Counted from the first letter of the stretch, positions 34,738 to 45,770 are shown. The stretch is 64,000 nt of DNA from Ophioderma brevispina (GCA_023653785.1 JAMKCH010088323.1:50468-114467), one strand, 5' to 3'. Notes: generated by a model from the letters alone, not told the origin. Program-made: numbers and translations.

Positions 34738-37172
34738 GGCTGGTATTCTGAAAGGGAGACTAACTTTAGACCTGGGTTTAAACCAGGGTTAGTCCTACAT
34801 GAGTGGACCTTTTTCCTTTCAAAATACTGTGAAAGTTAAATTTATTTATTTTATTACACTTCTTCACTGGCATAAAAATGTACATAGTATATAAATTTCC
34901 AAATGATTAAAAAATATTGCACAAACTGACCAAAAACAAAGAAAACAGGGTAAAATGCCAGCAAAAAGAATGGGACAAACAGGTGCAAAATCACTTCTAG
35001 GACCATCCCACCTTTCAAATATAAATAGATACTCACCCCAAATTAAATAACCCTGCAACTCGAGCATCTACAATAAGAGCTCCAAGAGCAGACATTATCA
35101 GGACAACAATTTTGAAAAAAAATGAGATTTCAGAAAATCAATGACTTGAAGGAGAAGGAATCTGCTGACCTGGTGGACAAAGGCAACTGATTCCAAGGTT
35201 CACAATACGATTAAAATAAAAAGCCATATGCGCTTCAGTTTTACAGCGCTGAAGTTTGAGCTTAAATCAGAAGAGAATCTAGTAGTGGGATGGTCCTGCC
35301 CATTCCTTTCGCTGAAGTCTACATAATTATTAATATTAAAATCATAATGACCTCCTTACATCTATAAAAAAACAAAAGATCGCATTTGTCTCTCCTGAGA
35401 GTAAGGGGAAGCAGGTCCAACCTAGAAAGCCTCTCCTTATAATCCTGATCAGGATAGTGAAGTATGAATTTGGTAGCTCGCCTTTGGACACCCTCCAGCA
35501 TCTGGATATTGTGTTTGGATGTACCACTCCAAAGACAGCTACCATATTCAAGATCACTCCTGATCAGAGAATTATAGAGTTTTGGTAATTTTAATTGGGG
35601 CATTGAACCCTACAGTACGCATGATTATGCCCATCTTACGATTACATTTTTTGACTACTCTGTTAACATGAGTATCCCAAACAAGTTTAGCTGATATATC
35701 AACACCCAAGTCTTTGATGGAATCAATTTTACTCAGAATTGTACCATTCATATTTGTAATCATAGAGGATGGGATTCCTACATCTTGTCAAGGAAATGAC
35801 CTGGCATTTTAAAGGGTGAAAATTTAGCTCCCAGGTATTACTCGAATTGACCAAAGCATTTAAATCTGACTGAAGCTGCTTGCAATCTGAGGGTTTTTAC
35901 ATTGATAAAACATTTTGCATCATCGGCAAATAAAGCAATCTTGGAATGTTGGGCAATGCTGGGCAGGTCATTTATGTATAAAACATAAGGGGTCCAAGGA
36001 TAGAGCCCTGCGGAACCCCAGAAACCACGGGAAGCCAATCAGACTGAACGCCATCCACGACAACCCGTTGACGACGATTTGTAAGATAAGCTTCAAACCA
36101 TTTAAGGAGACTAGAATGAAAACCAAAAGAACGGAGTTTGTATAAAAGTAATTTATGTGAAACACTATCGAAAGCTTTGGAAAAATCAAGATAAACCGAC
36201 AATTGCTCTCCATGATTTTCCCACATATACAAAGTAGGGAAACAGGCCTGTAATTACTAACCTGTTGTTTATCGGACTTTTTGTAAACAGGAATAACATT
36301 GGCTTCAAGCCATTCCTTGGGTAATTTACCTTCACTGAGAGACATGTTAAAAATATGGCATAAGGGGGATGCAATTTGAGGAGCACATTCCTTTAGGACA
36401 CGCGGTGACAAACCATCAGGGCCTGAAGCTTTAGAAATATTCAAATTTTTCAAGATATCAAGTACATCATCATACTGAAGTTCAAAATTGCCTAATGATT
36501 TATGTTGAAAGATGTGAATATTTGGAAGGTTCAGATAATTCTTTTGCGTGTTAAAAGGCAGCCTTCTCTTTAGCAGAGAAAGCAGTTGCACCATTCGTAT
36601 CACAAATGACCTGGGGCAATGATTTTGATCTTGTTTTGGATCGAAAAAAAGACCAAAAACATTTTGGATTTTCCAAGAGTGTAGACCCCAAACCATCAAT
36701 GTACTGGTTATATTTAGCTGTGATCAAATTTTTCAAACGATTGTGTAGTTTCCGAAACTTTGACCAATGATGTTCAAGGTTTGACTTCTTAGCACGCTTC
36801 CAGGCTGTGAACTTTTTATTTTGCAAGTGGCGGACTTCAGAATCAATCCAACCAGGGGTAGTAATATCCTTGATTTTGATTTTAGGAATATGTTTGTCTA
36901 GAACAGATATTAAAATAGTTTTGAAATTTAACCAAGCAGTATCAACAGTGTCAGCACTGTATACACCATCAAAAGAGCCAGCATTATTCAACCCAAATGT
37001 AATGGGTGAAAAAATTCCTCATGGATGGGCTGTTCCAGCCCATCCATGAGGAATGTTCTCACCCATTACAGCACATTTTAGAGTATGTTGGAAGGAAAAA
37101 GGTCCACTCATGTAGGACTAACCCTGGTTTAAACCCAGGATTAAAGTTAGTCTCCCTTTCAGAATACCAGCC
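34738..37172. mobile_element. Palindromic MITE (GGCTGGTATTC family), copy 4, split by a LINE
   Basis: The left half is 34738-34841 (GGCTGGTATTCTGAAAGGGA to GAAAGTTAAAT), the right half 36995-37172 (AAATGTAATGGGTGAAA to CTTTCAGAATACCAGCC). The AAAT at both junctions is the likely short target duplication of the LINE inserted between them. The right half keeps the central hairpin AATTCCTCATGGATGGGCTG and its mirror. Confidence 0.9.
34842..36994 (-). mobile_element. Dead 5'-truncated non-LTR retrotransposon (CR1/L2-like)
   Basis: On the minus strand: a linker frame (36991-36551), reverse transcriptase fingers with SKASGPDGLSPRVLKE and NYRPVSLL, motif A as LDFSKAFDSVSHKLLLYKLR (about 36196-36137), motif B as GVPQGSILGPL (about 36019-35987), motif C as FADDAKCF (about 35930-35907), then a thumb/C-terminal part with LYNSLIRSDLEYGSCLW (about 35579-35529). 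These pieces sit in different frames, so at least three frameshifts exist. No endonuclease domain remains. The 3' end is an AT-rich (AATA)-type tail at 34842-34855. Confidence 0.9.
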
Positions 37173-37179
37173 TTTGAGT

Positions 37180-38380
37180 TAATTGTATATGGTATGACAG
37201 GTGCACAAGCCAACTTTACAACATTATTAGATCATATTGAAAAGCGCGCCACTGCTTAATACAATTAACCTTGGTTGGGTCACTTGTATAGCGCTATTCC
37301 AAAGCACAGAAAGATTGGCCCTTGGCCAAATTCTCAAATTACATTTCATTCTCATTTTGCTCATAATAATTTCGTAGAAACTTAGTAGGATTTGGGTTGC
37401 AATAGATCAAAATGCAAAAATTGACCTAAATTGAAAGAAGTTCAATTGAAACCAAACTTGAGTCATAGGTGCAACATTGGCTCCCTCATTTGATGAGGTC
37501 AAAGGTCACATGCCAAGGTCAAAGGTCATGTAAGGTCAAGTTGTAAGTTAGGCTGAAAATGCAAAAATTGACCTCAGTTGAAAAGTTGAAGTGAAATTGG
37601 AACTAAACTTGAGTCAGGTGCAACATTGGATTCCTCATTTGTTGATGCAGTCAAAGGCCACATGCCAAGGTCAAAGGTCATTATGAAGCCTATCATTACA
37701 AACCGCGATGGCAGGCGACACATGCGGTCCGAGGACCGATGTATTTTTTTATTATTAAACAAAAATTATGTTTCAAAATCTCTGAGTCCGCCTTTAAAGG
37801 CACTATCAACAATTTCTACCCATTTTTAACACTACTTCCCTATTTGATCAATTATGTCCAAATGAATATGTTGCAACAAGAGATTTCACATAACAGGTGT
37901 CCCTTAAAATGTGAAAATTTTGATTTTTGCACTAATGTAAAGCTTAGTATCAAACATCTCTATTTGGTACAAAAAATTCTAATTTACTATAGGAGCAAAT
38001 ACGCAAATACTAAATTCAGCCTGTTTTATATTGAAATTAAGCAATGAAAATTGCCTTTTGTTTTCACTTTCAAGGCATTTCTGTAGCCAATACAAGGTAA
38101 GAAATCTACTGGGGTCTTATCTATATGAAATCGCTACATATGATATATAGATGCCCCAAAATCTCTTGTTGCACCTTTAAACAAGTGTTGTTTCAAATTT
38201 GGCTACTCGCTCAATTCCATAAATCAGGTCATACCCCTTTAAAGTCAGATTTTGGCTTTGAAAGTTCATTTGTATTCGCTTTAACATTTGTGTGCTTTAT
38301 AAGCCCGATTTTGCATCCAATTTGTTGTCTGCTGTAGTCAAATCAGCACATTGGGAGTACTAAATTGGTAGTGCGTGGTG
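37180..38380. other. Stretch with nuclear-receptor-like direct repeats and a diverged MITE
   Basis: Between 37489 and 37682 AGGTCAAAGGTCA-type motifs recur (GAGGTCAAAGGTCACATGCC, CAAGGTCAAAGGTCATG, TAAGGTCAAG) in a degenerate tandem setting with GCAAAAATTGACCT blocks. From about 37790 to 38182 lies a diverged relative of the element at 50936-51272, ending AAATCTCTTGTTGCACCTTT. No gene is supported. Confidence 0.5.
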
Positions 38381-38731
38381 CAGTGGCGTACCGATGCAGT
38401 CGATCCAGAGGGGGCAAAATTTCCAAGTCGTCCCACCAGAGGGGGCAAAATTTGTATGTCGCCCCGTTAAATTGCTCCAATTAAGTTTGAATTTGACAAA
38501 ATGTGCACGTAGCGCTCAAAAATCGCAAAATTTACTTTAATTTTGACCAAATTTAGGCTGAATTTGGTCAAAATTGCCCGATAAAGAGGTGTGAAAATGC
38601 ATATTTTGGTCCATATCGTCCCGCTTTTTCAAGCCAGAGGGGGCAATTCGGTTTTCACATGCCCCTTACTCTTCAGATTTCATATTCTGCAGAATCCCCC
38701 AATTGTCATTTCCTCCCTTCTACCCGCCCTT

Positions 38732-38902
38732 CAGTGGCATAACCAGTGGGGGTGAAGGCCATTGCAAACCCCCTCCTCAGAACCTTTTCCCGCACCAGCC
38801 CCCTCCCAAATGAGCTGACCTTTTTGTTTTCCCCCTCAGAAAATGGCCTAGGCGCTCCTTCTCCCCCCCCCCCCCCTTTGCAAAGGTCTGGTTACACCAC
38901 TG
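38732..38902. mobile_element. hAT-type MITE with perfect 8-bp target duplication
   Basis: CAGTGGCATAACCAG at the left and CTGGTTACACCACTG at the right. Both sides are flanked by CCGCCCTT (38724-38731 and 38903-38910). Terminal CAGTG and an 8-bp duplication are hallmarks of the hAT superfamily. 171 bp, non-coding; a run of C's lies near its right end. Confidence 0.9.
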
Positions 38903-39176
38903 CCGCCCTTCAGATTCTGTCCCTTTGCTTTGCAGTACCCTATCAGATTTTTCTGCTTCACTCTTTTGATTCTTCTTTGCTCTTCTCTTCAGACCACAAC
39001 CCTTTCACTGATATGTGGGTAATATGTTGTTCAGTGAAAACAAGTCAAGTATTAACCAGGTGTCATTTTAATACTTGTGTTGAAAATGTGTGAACTTCAG
39101 AAATGGATATTCCAAACTACCGGCTCTGAACCAAGTGGCGTAACTGGGGGGGGGGAGACTGACAACTAATATGGGC

Positions 39177-39386
39177 ATGGAGAAGTGAAAATGGTTATGA
39201 GAAGAAGGGGAGAAAAGACAGGGAAGGAGAGGGAGAAAGAATGAAAGGGAAAAAAAGAAGGTGAAAAGAGAAAAGGTGAGAGAAGGAGGAGGGAGAGAAA
39301 GAGAAAAGAAAATGGAAGAAGAGAAAGAGGAAGGGTGATAGGAAAGGGAGAAGAAGGAGAGAAGAAAGAGGGAAAGGAGGGATTTA
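39177..39386. repeat. Polypurine tract, about 210 bp
   Basis: Almost uninterrupted A and G with very few pyrimidines. The minus-strand frame 39166-39432, made mostly of Phe, Ser, Pro and Leu, is a translation of the polypyrimidine complement. Confidence 0.9.
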
Positions 39387-39389
39387 TTG

Positions 39390-40437
39390 TAGCTTCAAAC
39401 GAATTTATTGTGAAATTTGTGCTCTGAAACACTCATTTTTTACCTTTTAAGATGGCAAAACCTATAGACCCCTGCCGGGGCTTCACCCTAGCCTAGACCC
39501 CACAAGGGTCCCACCCGTGTAGGACTTGGCGGCAAAAAGCTTGCACTCTGGTATACAGCAATGGGTAAACTTCTTGAGTCTCTCCCCCCACGCACCCCGA
39601 GGCTCAGGTCTGTTTGCGCACTTGTCTGAAACCCTTCCCACACCTGAGACTAATAAACCATTAGTCTCAGCCCACACTGCATCTGTATGTTTTCCATTTT
39701 CCATGAAAATCCACAATATGTGTTTAATATATGGTAAGCTGCAGCACCATTGGTGCTCTTCTTTGTTAATGTTGTGCCACTGAATATTTTTTCAAATGCA
39801 AAATTGTACATACATGTATTTACAAAAACAAAAACAAGGCAAAATTCTCTCTATCCTCTCATCTTACTCTCCCATCTTTCTCCCTCCTAGCTATACTCCA
39901 TTCCATCCCGCTCCCTCTCTCATTTTCTGCTCCCGTCTCCCTCCCCCCTCCTCCCGGGGACACTCAAATAAGAAATGGATTGGGTCACAGAAAACGTGCA
40001 AAAAATATAATAGTGGTCTTTGGTTGAGAGAAAGCGAAGTGTCACATTAAATTGGGCTGGGCGACAAGTATACTTTTTTTTTTAAAATGTGGTCGGGTGA
40101 ACATTTTGTAACATTCCCCTAAAAAAAGTAGAGGTCTTTGGGCGTTTTTTTTTTTTCCAAAATTTTCTTCAAAGTACTCTTTAGTGGTCTTTAGGTGACA
40201 GTGCAAACAATTTTTAAAAAATACGGGGAAGGGTGACAACGATGCTGAAAATAGGCAAAAGGTCCAATTGTTGCTGTTTTTTATATATTGTAAAAGGTCA
40301 AAAATTCAGAAAAAAAATTGTGAAGACAGTCAACTTTTTGGGTGATTAGATATTCAAAAGTAAAAAAAGGACAGTTTTAGAGGGTTATGTCTTCTTCTAC
40401 AAAAATGTCCACTTTATGGAAGTATCAGATAAACTTG
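39390..40437. other. Stretch without recognised genes
   Basis: Contains CT-rich sequence at 39845-39960 and diverged tandem blocks with AGTGGTCTTT (40010, 40185). It lies upstream of the poly-G-capped element and the H2A.X promoter. Confidence 0.4.
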
Positions 40438-40443
40438 TCACGA

Positions 40444-40900
40444 CCCGGGGGGGGGGGTTCTCAGTGGAAAAGGGTAGGTACATAAGTGCCGCCGATATGG
40501 GTCACATTTTCACGCCTTACTATAACAATGGGTCGTTTTTTCCACCAGGCTACTATAAAGATGGGTCACTTTTTGAGGTAATTGCTACTATATAAATGGG
40601 TCCATTTTTCAATTTTTGGTCGCATTTTACTATGAAAATGGGTCGATTTTTCCGATTTTCGCTAAAATCACAATGAAGATGGTTGATTTTCTGATTTTTG
40701 GAAAAAGTTACTATGAAAATGGGCCGATTTTGCTAAGATTACTATAAAAATGGTGCGAAATTTCAAAGCCAACTATAGTAATGGGTCGAATAATGGGGTC
40801 ATATTTTTGTATAATTTGGTTACTATAAACATGGGTCGATTTTTTTACCCGGTGGACGCACACCCGTACCCAATTTTGGGTCGAGTACCCCCCCCCCGGG
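40444..40900. mobile_element. Poly-G/poly-C-capped element with tandem interior, plus-orientation copy
   Basis: Begins CCCGGGGGGGGGGG and ends CCCCCCCCCCGGG, so its tips are inverted repeats. It is flanked by TCACGA on both sides (40438-40443 and 40901-40906), a likely 6-bp target duplication. The interior is about ten diverged direct units of 35-50 bp around ACTATAAAAATGGGTCGATT. No open frame spans it. An inverted copy lies at about 42139-42610. It sits about 240 bp upstream of the histone start codon. Confidence 0.8.
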
Positions 40901-40906
40901 TCACGA

Positions 40907-41141
40907 TTCAGTTATTTCCATTATGTAACATCTTATGCAAATCACTAATACACCTGTGCTCAATGACCCGTCGCCGTATTGGAGATCAAATCAAATCGCC
41001 GCACTAAATTGCTCCATCACAACGCCTTTCCTCTACTGCTTAGGCAATTCCGCGTGGAAATAATTCGGAATCAAAACACAAATTTGTGTTATCAGCGCAA
41101 ATTCATCGCTTCCCGCGTGATTATTTAGACAAAAAATAACC
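40907..41141 (+). promoter_or_regulatory. Putative promoter of the H2A.X gene
   Basis: The 235 bp before the ATG contain the octamer ATGCAAAT (40935-40942), an element long associated with histone promoters, an inverted CCAAT box (ATTGG, 40978-40982), and several CpGs. No TATA box is obvious at a fixed distance. About 130 bp of this region (to roughly 41040) recur inverted at 41988-42137 inside intron 1. Confidence 0.5.
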
Positions 41142-41330
41142 ATGACTGGACGAGGGAAAGGCGGCAAATTTAAAGGACCAAGCCGGTAGTCGCACGTTGC
41201 GAGCAGGGCTTCAATTTCTCATTAGGGTGGTCGCTACACAGATACGTGAGAAAGGGAAGCTATGTCCGGAACTAATAGTGCTGGAGCTCCAGTGTATTTG
41301 GCGGCTGTCATGGAATATTTGGTTGCAGAG
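41142..41330 (+). CDS. Histone H2A.X-like, exon 1 (frame-disrupted)
   Basis: H2A.X is the H2A variant phosphorylated at its C-terminal SQ motif at DNA breaks. The exon starts ATG with MTGRGKGGKFKGPSR, a basic H2A tail, then hits TAG at 41187. Shifting one frame gives SRTLRAGLQF, close to the canonical SSRAGLQF; a second shift gives SYVRN, and a third returns to the first frame with SAGAPVYLAAVMEYLVAE. The exon is 189 bp, near the canonical length to this point, so three single extra bases would explain it. The QFPVGR stretch is also altered. It ends GCAGAG|GTAGGA in phase 0, continuing VAE|ILELAGN. Either sequencing insertions in a functional gene or a decaying copy; the clean exon 2 favours the former. 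Confidence 0.75.
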
Positions 41331-41970
41331 GTAGGATAGTTCGTTTTAAGATAAAACAATATACTCAAAGAACAATGGCTATTATTTGTAATTGAACATT
41401 TTCAGTTTACTTTAAGTCACACATGATGTGAAAGCTAAAAATTCCAAATGCCATTAATGCCACTTTTCTAATTCTTTGGATTTTTTTTAATTTATTGTAT
41501 AAACGGGTATTTTTAAGACCAACCTTTTTTGGACTAAGTACTTTTTGAATTTTTAAACTAAGATAAAAAAATATAATGTCTAACCCCTTTGAAAGCTTTG
41601 AAGCTTCATATTTGAATTCAAATGGAATTGTTTTTTTAAATTCTGAGGGTTTGTCTCAAATAACAGAACACACGCACATCGTATCAAGATGAGAACCTGG
41701 GGATGACCAGATTTATATTACAGTTTTCATCTTGGTTTAAATTACCACCAATTGACCCCAAAACTCGACTTGCTAAAGTTTTTGGCAAAACTTTTGGTCA
41801 ATCTGCTTTGCTGCGAGCTATTTTTTTTAATAACCTAGAGTACTATATAATAAAAAAATTAATATTGGTCGACCAAAATGTGGTACATTTTTGCTCATAA
41901 CTTCCAAACCAAGATTTAGCATTAAGATTTCACAGGGTAAATGGAAAAATCGCTTTCTTTCTTCAGATCC

Positions 41971-42610
41971 CGGGGGGGGGGGGGGGGAGCAGTATATGAA
42001 AGGCGTGTGATGGATGCAATTTAGTGCGGCGATTTGATTTGATATCTCCAATACGGCGACGGGTCATTGAGCACAGGTGTAATTAGTGGATTGCATAAGA
42101 TGTTACATAATGGGAATAACTGACCTCGTTGGAACCGCCGGGGGGGGGGGTACATCTCATCCCCAACATGTGTTACGGGTGTGTCTTCCACGGGTAAAAA
42201 AACGACCCATGTTTATATGTGACGCAACTTATACAAACTATACCCATTTTATTGTTGGTTCTTAAATTTCGACCCATTACTATAGTTGGCTTTGAAATTT
42301 TTCACCATTTTTTATAGTAATCTTAGCAAAATCGGCCCATTTTCATAGTAACTTTCAAAAAATCAGAAAATCAACCATTTTCATTGTGATTTAAGCGAAA
42401 ATCAGAAAAATCGACCCATTTTCATAGTAAAATGCGACCAAAAATTGAAAAATGGACCCATTATATAGTAGCAATTACCTCAAAAAGTGACCCATCTTTA
42501 TAGTAGCCTGGTGGAAAAAAACGACCCATTGTTATAGTAAGGCGTGAAAATGTGACCCATATCGGCGGCACATATGTACCTACCCTTTTCCACTGAGTAT
42601 CCCCCCCGGG
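41971..42610 (-). mobile_element. Inverted copy of the poly-G element plus H2A.X upstream sequence
   Basis: Reading minus, 42610-42139 matches the element at 40444-40900, and 42138-41988 matches 40901 to about 41040, the sequence between that element and the histone gene. The copy is capped at its inner end by a run of 17 G's (41971-41987). It interrupts a dispersed repeat: TTCAGAT lies before it and CTTAGATACC after it, whereas related sequence near 43470 is continuous. In the copied promoter piece the octamer has lost a base (GATTGCAT), while the CCAAT box is kept. Confidence 0.8.
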
Positions 42611-42876
42611 CTTAGATACCAAAATTTTGACCACATCCATAAAATATGGAGTTCTGGAATGAGGCTATTAGCGATCAAGCCATTTAAAGAGACAAGATTT
42701 TCTGAAGATACAAATTCTCTAAGTTGCACTTGATAGTAGAACACCTACTGAGAACATTTCAAAGGTTTATGGACAAATGAGCACCAAAAGTTTTGAACTT
42801 GCTGGATTTCCTATTCAGCCCTATAGAGAAAGCATGCATAAATTTCCTGTTGTGCAAGATCATGTTATTATTGTTA

Positions 42877-42975
42877 GGCCAAGAAAAAAACAAGTTTGTC
42901 TCAGAAGACCGTGCACATTTTGTTCAAAATTGGTCTTTGACCGCATTTTTTTTGGGGGGGGGTTTACTCATTTGA
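42877..42975. mobile_element. Half of the GGCCAGAAAA foldback MITE
   Basis: AGGCCAAGAAAAAAACAAGT then TTGTCTCAGAAGACCG, followed by a GCACATTTTGTTCAAAATTG block, match the left arm of the element at 14573-14848. The right arm is missing. Confidence 0.6.
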
Positions 42976-43003
42976 ATTTTTTTTTTAATTCAGAAAAAAA
43001 TCT

Positions 43004-43545
43004 TAGGGCTAAAGGATGTTTGGTTTGGATGCTATGAACGAAAATGTGCCCCATTTCGGCCCGCATTTCGGTCAACCAATAATTTTACACAGTATTCTAT
43101 GGGGTTTACAAAATAATGATACTAGCTCTCACATCAAAAGGATTGAAATATTTGGGGTCAAGGTCATTCAAAGTGAAAACTATATATTGGGTCATCTCCC
43201 TTTTAAAGGTGGATGGCCCGATTTAAGGATATGAAGTTTCATCTTGATAGATTGCCCTTCACCCCAAAACCCCATCTGTAAAGTTTCGCGCCGATATTTC
43301 AATCCGTTTTGATGTGAGAGCTAAAAACGTGATTTTGTAAGCCCCATAGAGTACTGTGTGTAAGATTAATATTGGTCGACCAAAATGGGGCACATTTTCG
43401 CTCATAATTTCCAACCAAACATCCTTTGGCCCTAAGATTTCACAGGGTAAATGAGAAAAATAGTAGCTTTCTTTTGATACCTAAATTTTGACCACTTCCG
43501 GTAAAATCTGGGGACGAGGCTATTAGCGATCGGGCCATGGACCTC
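43004..43545. repeat. Palindromic dispersed repeat
   Basis: The arm at about 43004-43150 (AATCTTAGGGCTAAAGGATG, TTTGGTTTGGATGC, GGTCAACC) is mirrored at about 43305-43450 (GGTCGACCAAAATGGGGCAC, AACCAAACATCCTTTGGCCC). The tail 43450-43545 matches, in opposite orientation, the 5220-5340 part of the block repeated at 10.3 kb. Other members lie at 41840-41970 plus 42617-42690, and at 60055-60245. Confidence 0.75.
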
Positions 43546-44437
43546 TAAGTAATGTGAAATATATGAACTTTTTTTAAAATAAATGTTACATCCAAGATAG
43601 ATACAGTATGTTCAGAAAAAAATTACTATGGATAATTACAATATTGCTAGTGTAAAAAATAGAAACGTAGTGCAGACTAGCGTTTTTCTGAGGGTTTTTG
43701 TTTAAGTGTTGGGCCATAAATAAAAGTTTCCTATAGTACATTAAAAGGCATTTCCTGGGGGATGGAGGGATGTATCCCTCAATATTTTAAGGGGTATGGT
43801 TCATATGATCACCCCCCCCCCCCAATGTTGATCACTATTTTTGCAGTTTGGGAATGGAAACATAAATTTATATTGATAAGGAATACTTTTTCTGGTTCTT
43901 TATCATAATGATGGCATATTCAGCTCATTCACTTTAGGTGCGATCTAATACATTGGTAAGCATTCCAAAAATGGTTTGGAAAAAAAATGGGCACTTCTTT
44001 ATGGAAATATCCATGTATCTTTAACAAATTTGCAAAACACTTTACGTCCAAAATTGTTTCATAAAAATCTATGTAGATACTAACCCCAAAAGGGTCCATT
44101 TTGACCCTGCAGGCCACTGTCAATTATAAAGCTATGCACCAACTAGAAAAGGGTAAATTTTGACTCCACTGATAAAAATTTGATCCCAAATTGTGGTTAA
44201 AAATAACCCTTTTGGGGGTCAAAAATAATTTAAGTCATTTGGTTAATCAGGATGCAAAAAAAATCATTTTGATATTTAGAAAATAACCTCAAACGTAGTT
44301 GATTTCAACTACGTCCTTTGGTCAATTAGGGTCATTTGAAATTGACCAGTTTAGAGGTCATTTCAATTACGATGCTAAAAAATGGAAAATGACCCGAAAT
44401 AGTGTTGAATTGACTCCACTCTAAGTGACCACGTAAA

Positions 44438-44461
44438 AGGTTTTTTTTTTTTTTTTTTTTG
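44438..44461. repeat. Poly-T tract
   Basis: A run of about 22 T's near the middle of H2A.X intron 1. It could be the tail of a minus-strand retroelement, but no body was recognised beside it. Confidence 0.8.
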
Positions 44462-44669
44462 ATGTTTTTTGTTGTTTTGACCCCCATCCTTTTAAAGCTT
44501 TTTAGCTGTGTTGACAAGATGAATCCAACATTGCTGGAGTCGCACGATCTCTGCCGGCAGATGAATTGACATTAAACTTTGAAATGGGGTTATTGGTGAC
44601 AGCGCAATACATAGAAAATAGTCTTTTGTAACCAAAAAAAAAACTAAGCCATCTTGTGGCGAATGTGAA

Positions 44670-45420
44670 ATTGGCTGTAGGTGAGAATGAATGTTTTGGT
44701 CACTGATAAATGAAAATATGGGTGAAAGTATTTTTGAAAGCTCTTTTTGACAAAAATAAGTTGGGGTCTTAGTAACAGGATTAAATTTGGGGTTGGTAAG
44801 AATGTATGTTTGGTCCTGAAATGGACATATCAGGATTGAAAATATTTGATGAAAAGTTCTTTTGGTAAACAGAAATCAAGTTGGGGTCTTTTGGAACAGG
44901 TTGTAAATTCGATTTCGTGCAAATAGAGTCTTTTTGACCATGGGAAAAAGGTGGATTAATCATGCTAAATCAGCTTCTTTTTTACCACGAAAATTTTAAT
45001 TACACGGAAAATATGCTTCAAAACCTCCTGCAACCAGGAAAAATATTTCCCCTCTGACAAGGGACCCTGTTACGCCCCTTGGTGAGGATTAATGTTTTGG
45101 TGGGGACTGACATGAAAATACTGGTAAAAATAGTTGTGAAAGTATTGTGGTGACAAAAAATCAAGTTTTGGGAGTCTTATGGTGGAGGTTAAATTGGGGG
45201 GTTGATGTTGTAGCGCACGTGGTGGGGGGGGAGGAAAAATGCTTCAAAACCACATGCAACCGAGAAAATATGCCTCAAAACCGGCAATTGCCCCCTCTGA
45301 CAAGTGTCCCTTGTTACACCCGGGGTGGTGACAATGTATTTTTTGGTTGAACTGACAGGAAGTTGGGGTCTTTTAGTAACATGTTAAATGGAGGTTGGTG
45401 AGAATGAGTGTTTGCTCCTC
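44670..45420. repeat. Degenerate tandem repeat, about 120-135 bp unit
   Basis: Four or more diverged units carry AAGTTGGGGTCTT, AACAGGTTAAAT, GGTTGGTGAGAATG and TTTTGGTCACTGA-type blocks in direct order. Interspersed are two copies of a CTTCAAAACC...CCCCTCTGACAAG block, also seen near 25990-26090. Confidence 0.65.
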
Positions 45421-45770
45421 TGTGTCCTAAAATTTGTGAGGGCCCCTAGTTGCATAGGACAATGTAAAATATAGCTCACACCCTTCCCTAACTTTGGATG
45501 CTCTGCTGACATTTATAAAGGTGCAGGGGCTGTACGCAGGATTTATTTGGGGTGCGGGACCTTCGAAAAAGTGGACCCAGGACCTCATAAAATGTCCTTT
45601 TTGGGATCTTTTGAACATCGCATCACCAGAAAGTGGACTGACTTTTCTCTAAATTTTGGACTTTTTTAAAATAAAAAAATTCAGCCAAAAGTGGACTTTT
45701 TTCCCCCCGCCCCGCATCTCATAGTAGTAAAAATTTTACTGCAATTTACTTGCACACCTAGCTTCAAAGA

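Noticed and set aside
35968..36699. 243-codon minus-strand frame as a host gene
   Set aside because: Its middle carries LINE reverse-transcriptase motifs and its end is the wrong frame of the same element; it is a dead retrotransposon.
39166..39432. 88-codon Phe/Ser/Pro/Leu-rich minus-strand frame resembling a membrane protein
   Set aside because: Translation of the polypyrimidine strand.
42777..43037. 86-codon plus-strand frame crossing a poly-G run
   Set aside because: Spans a half MITE and homopolymers in H2A.X intron 1.
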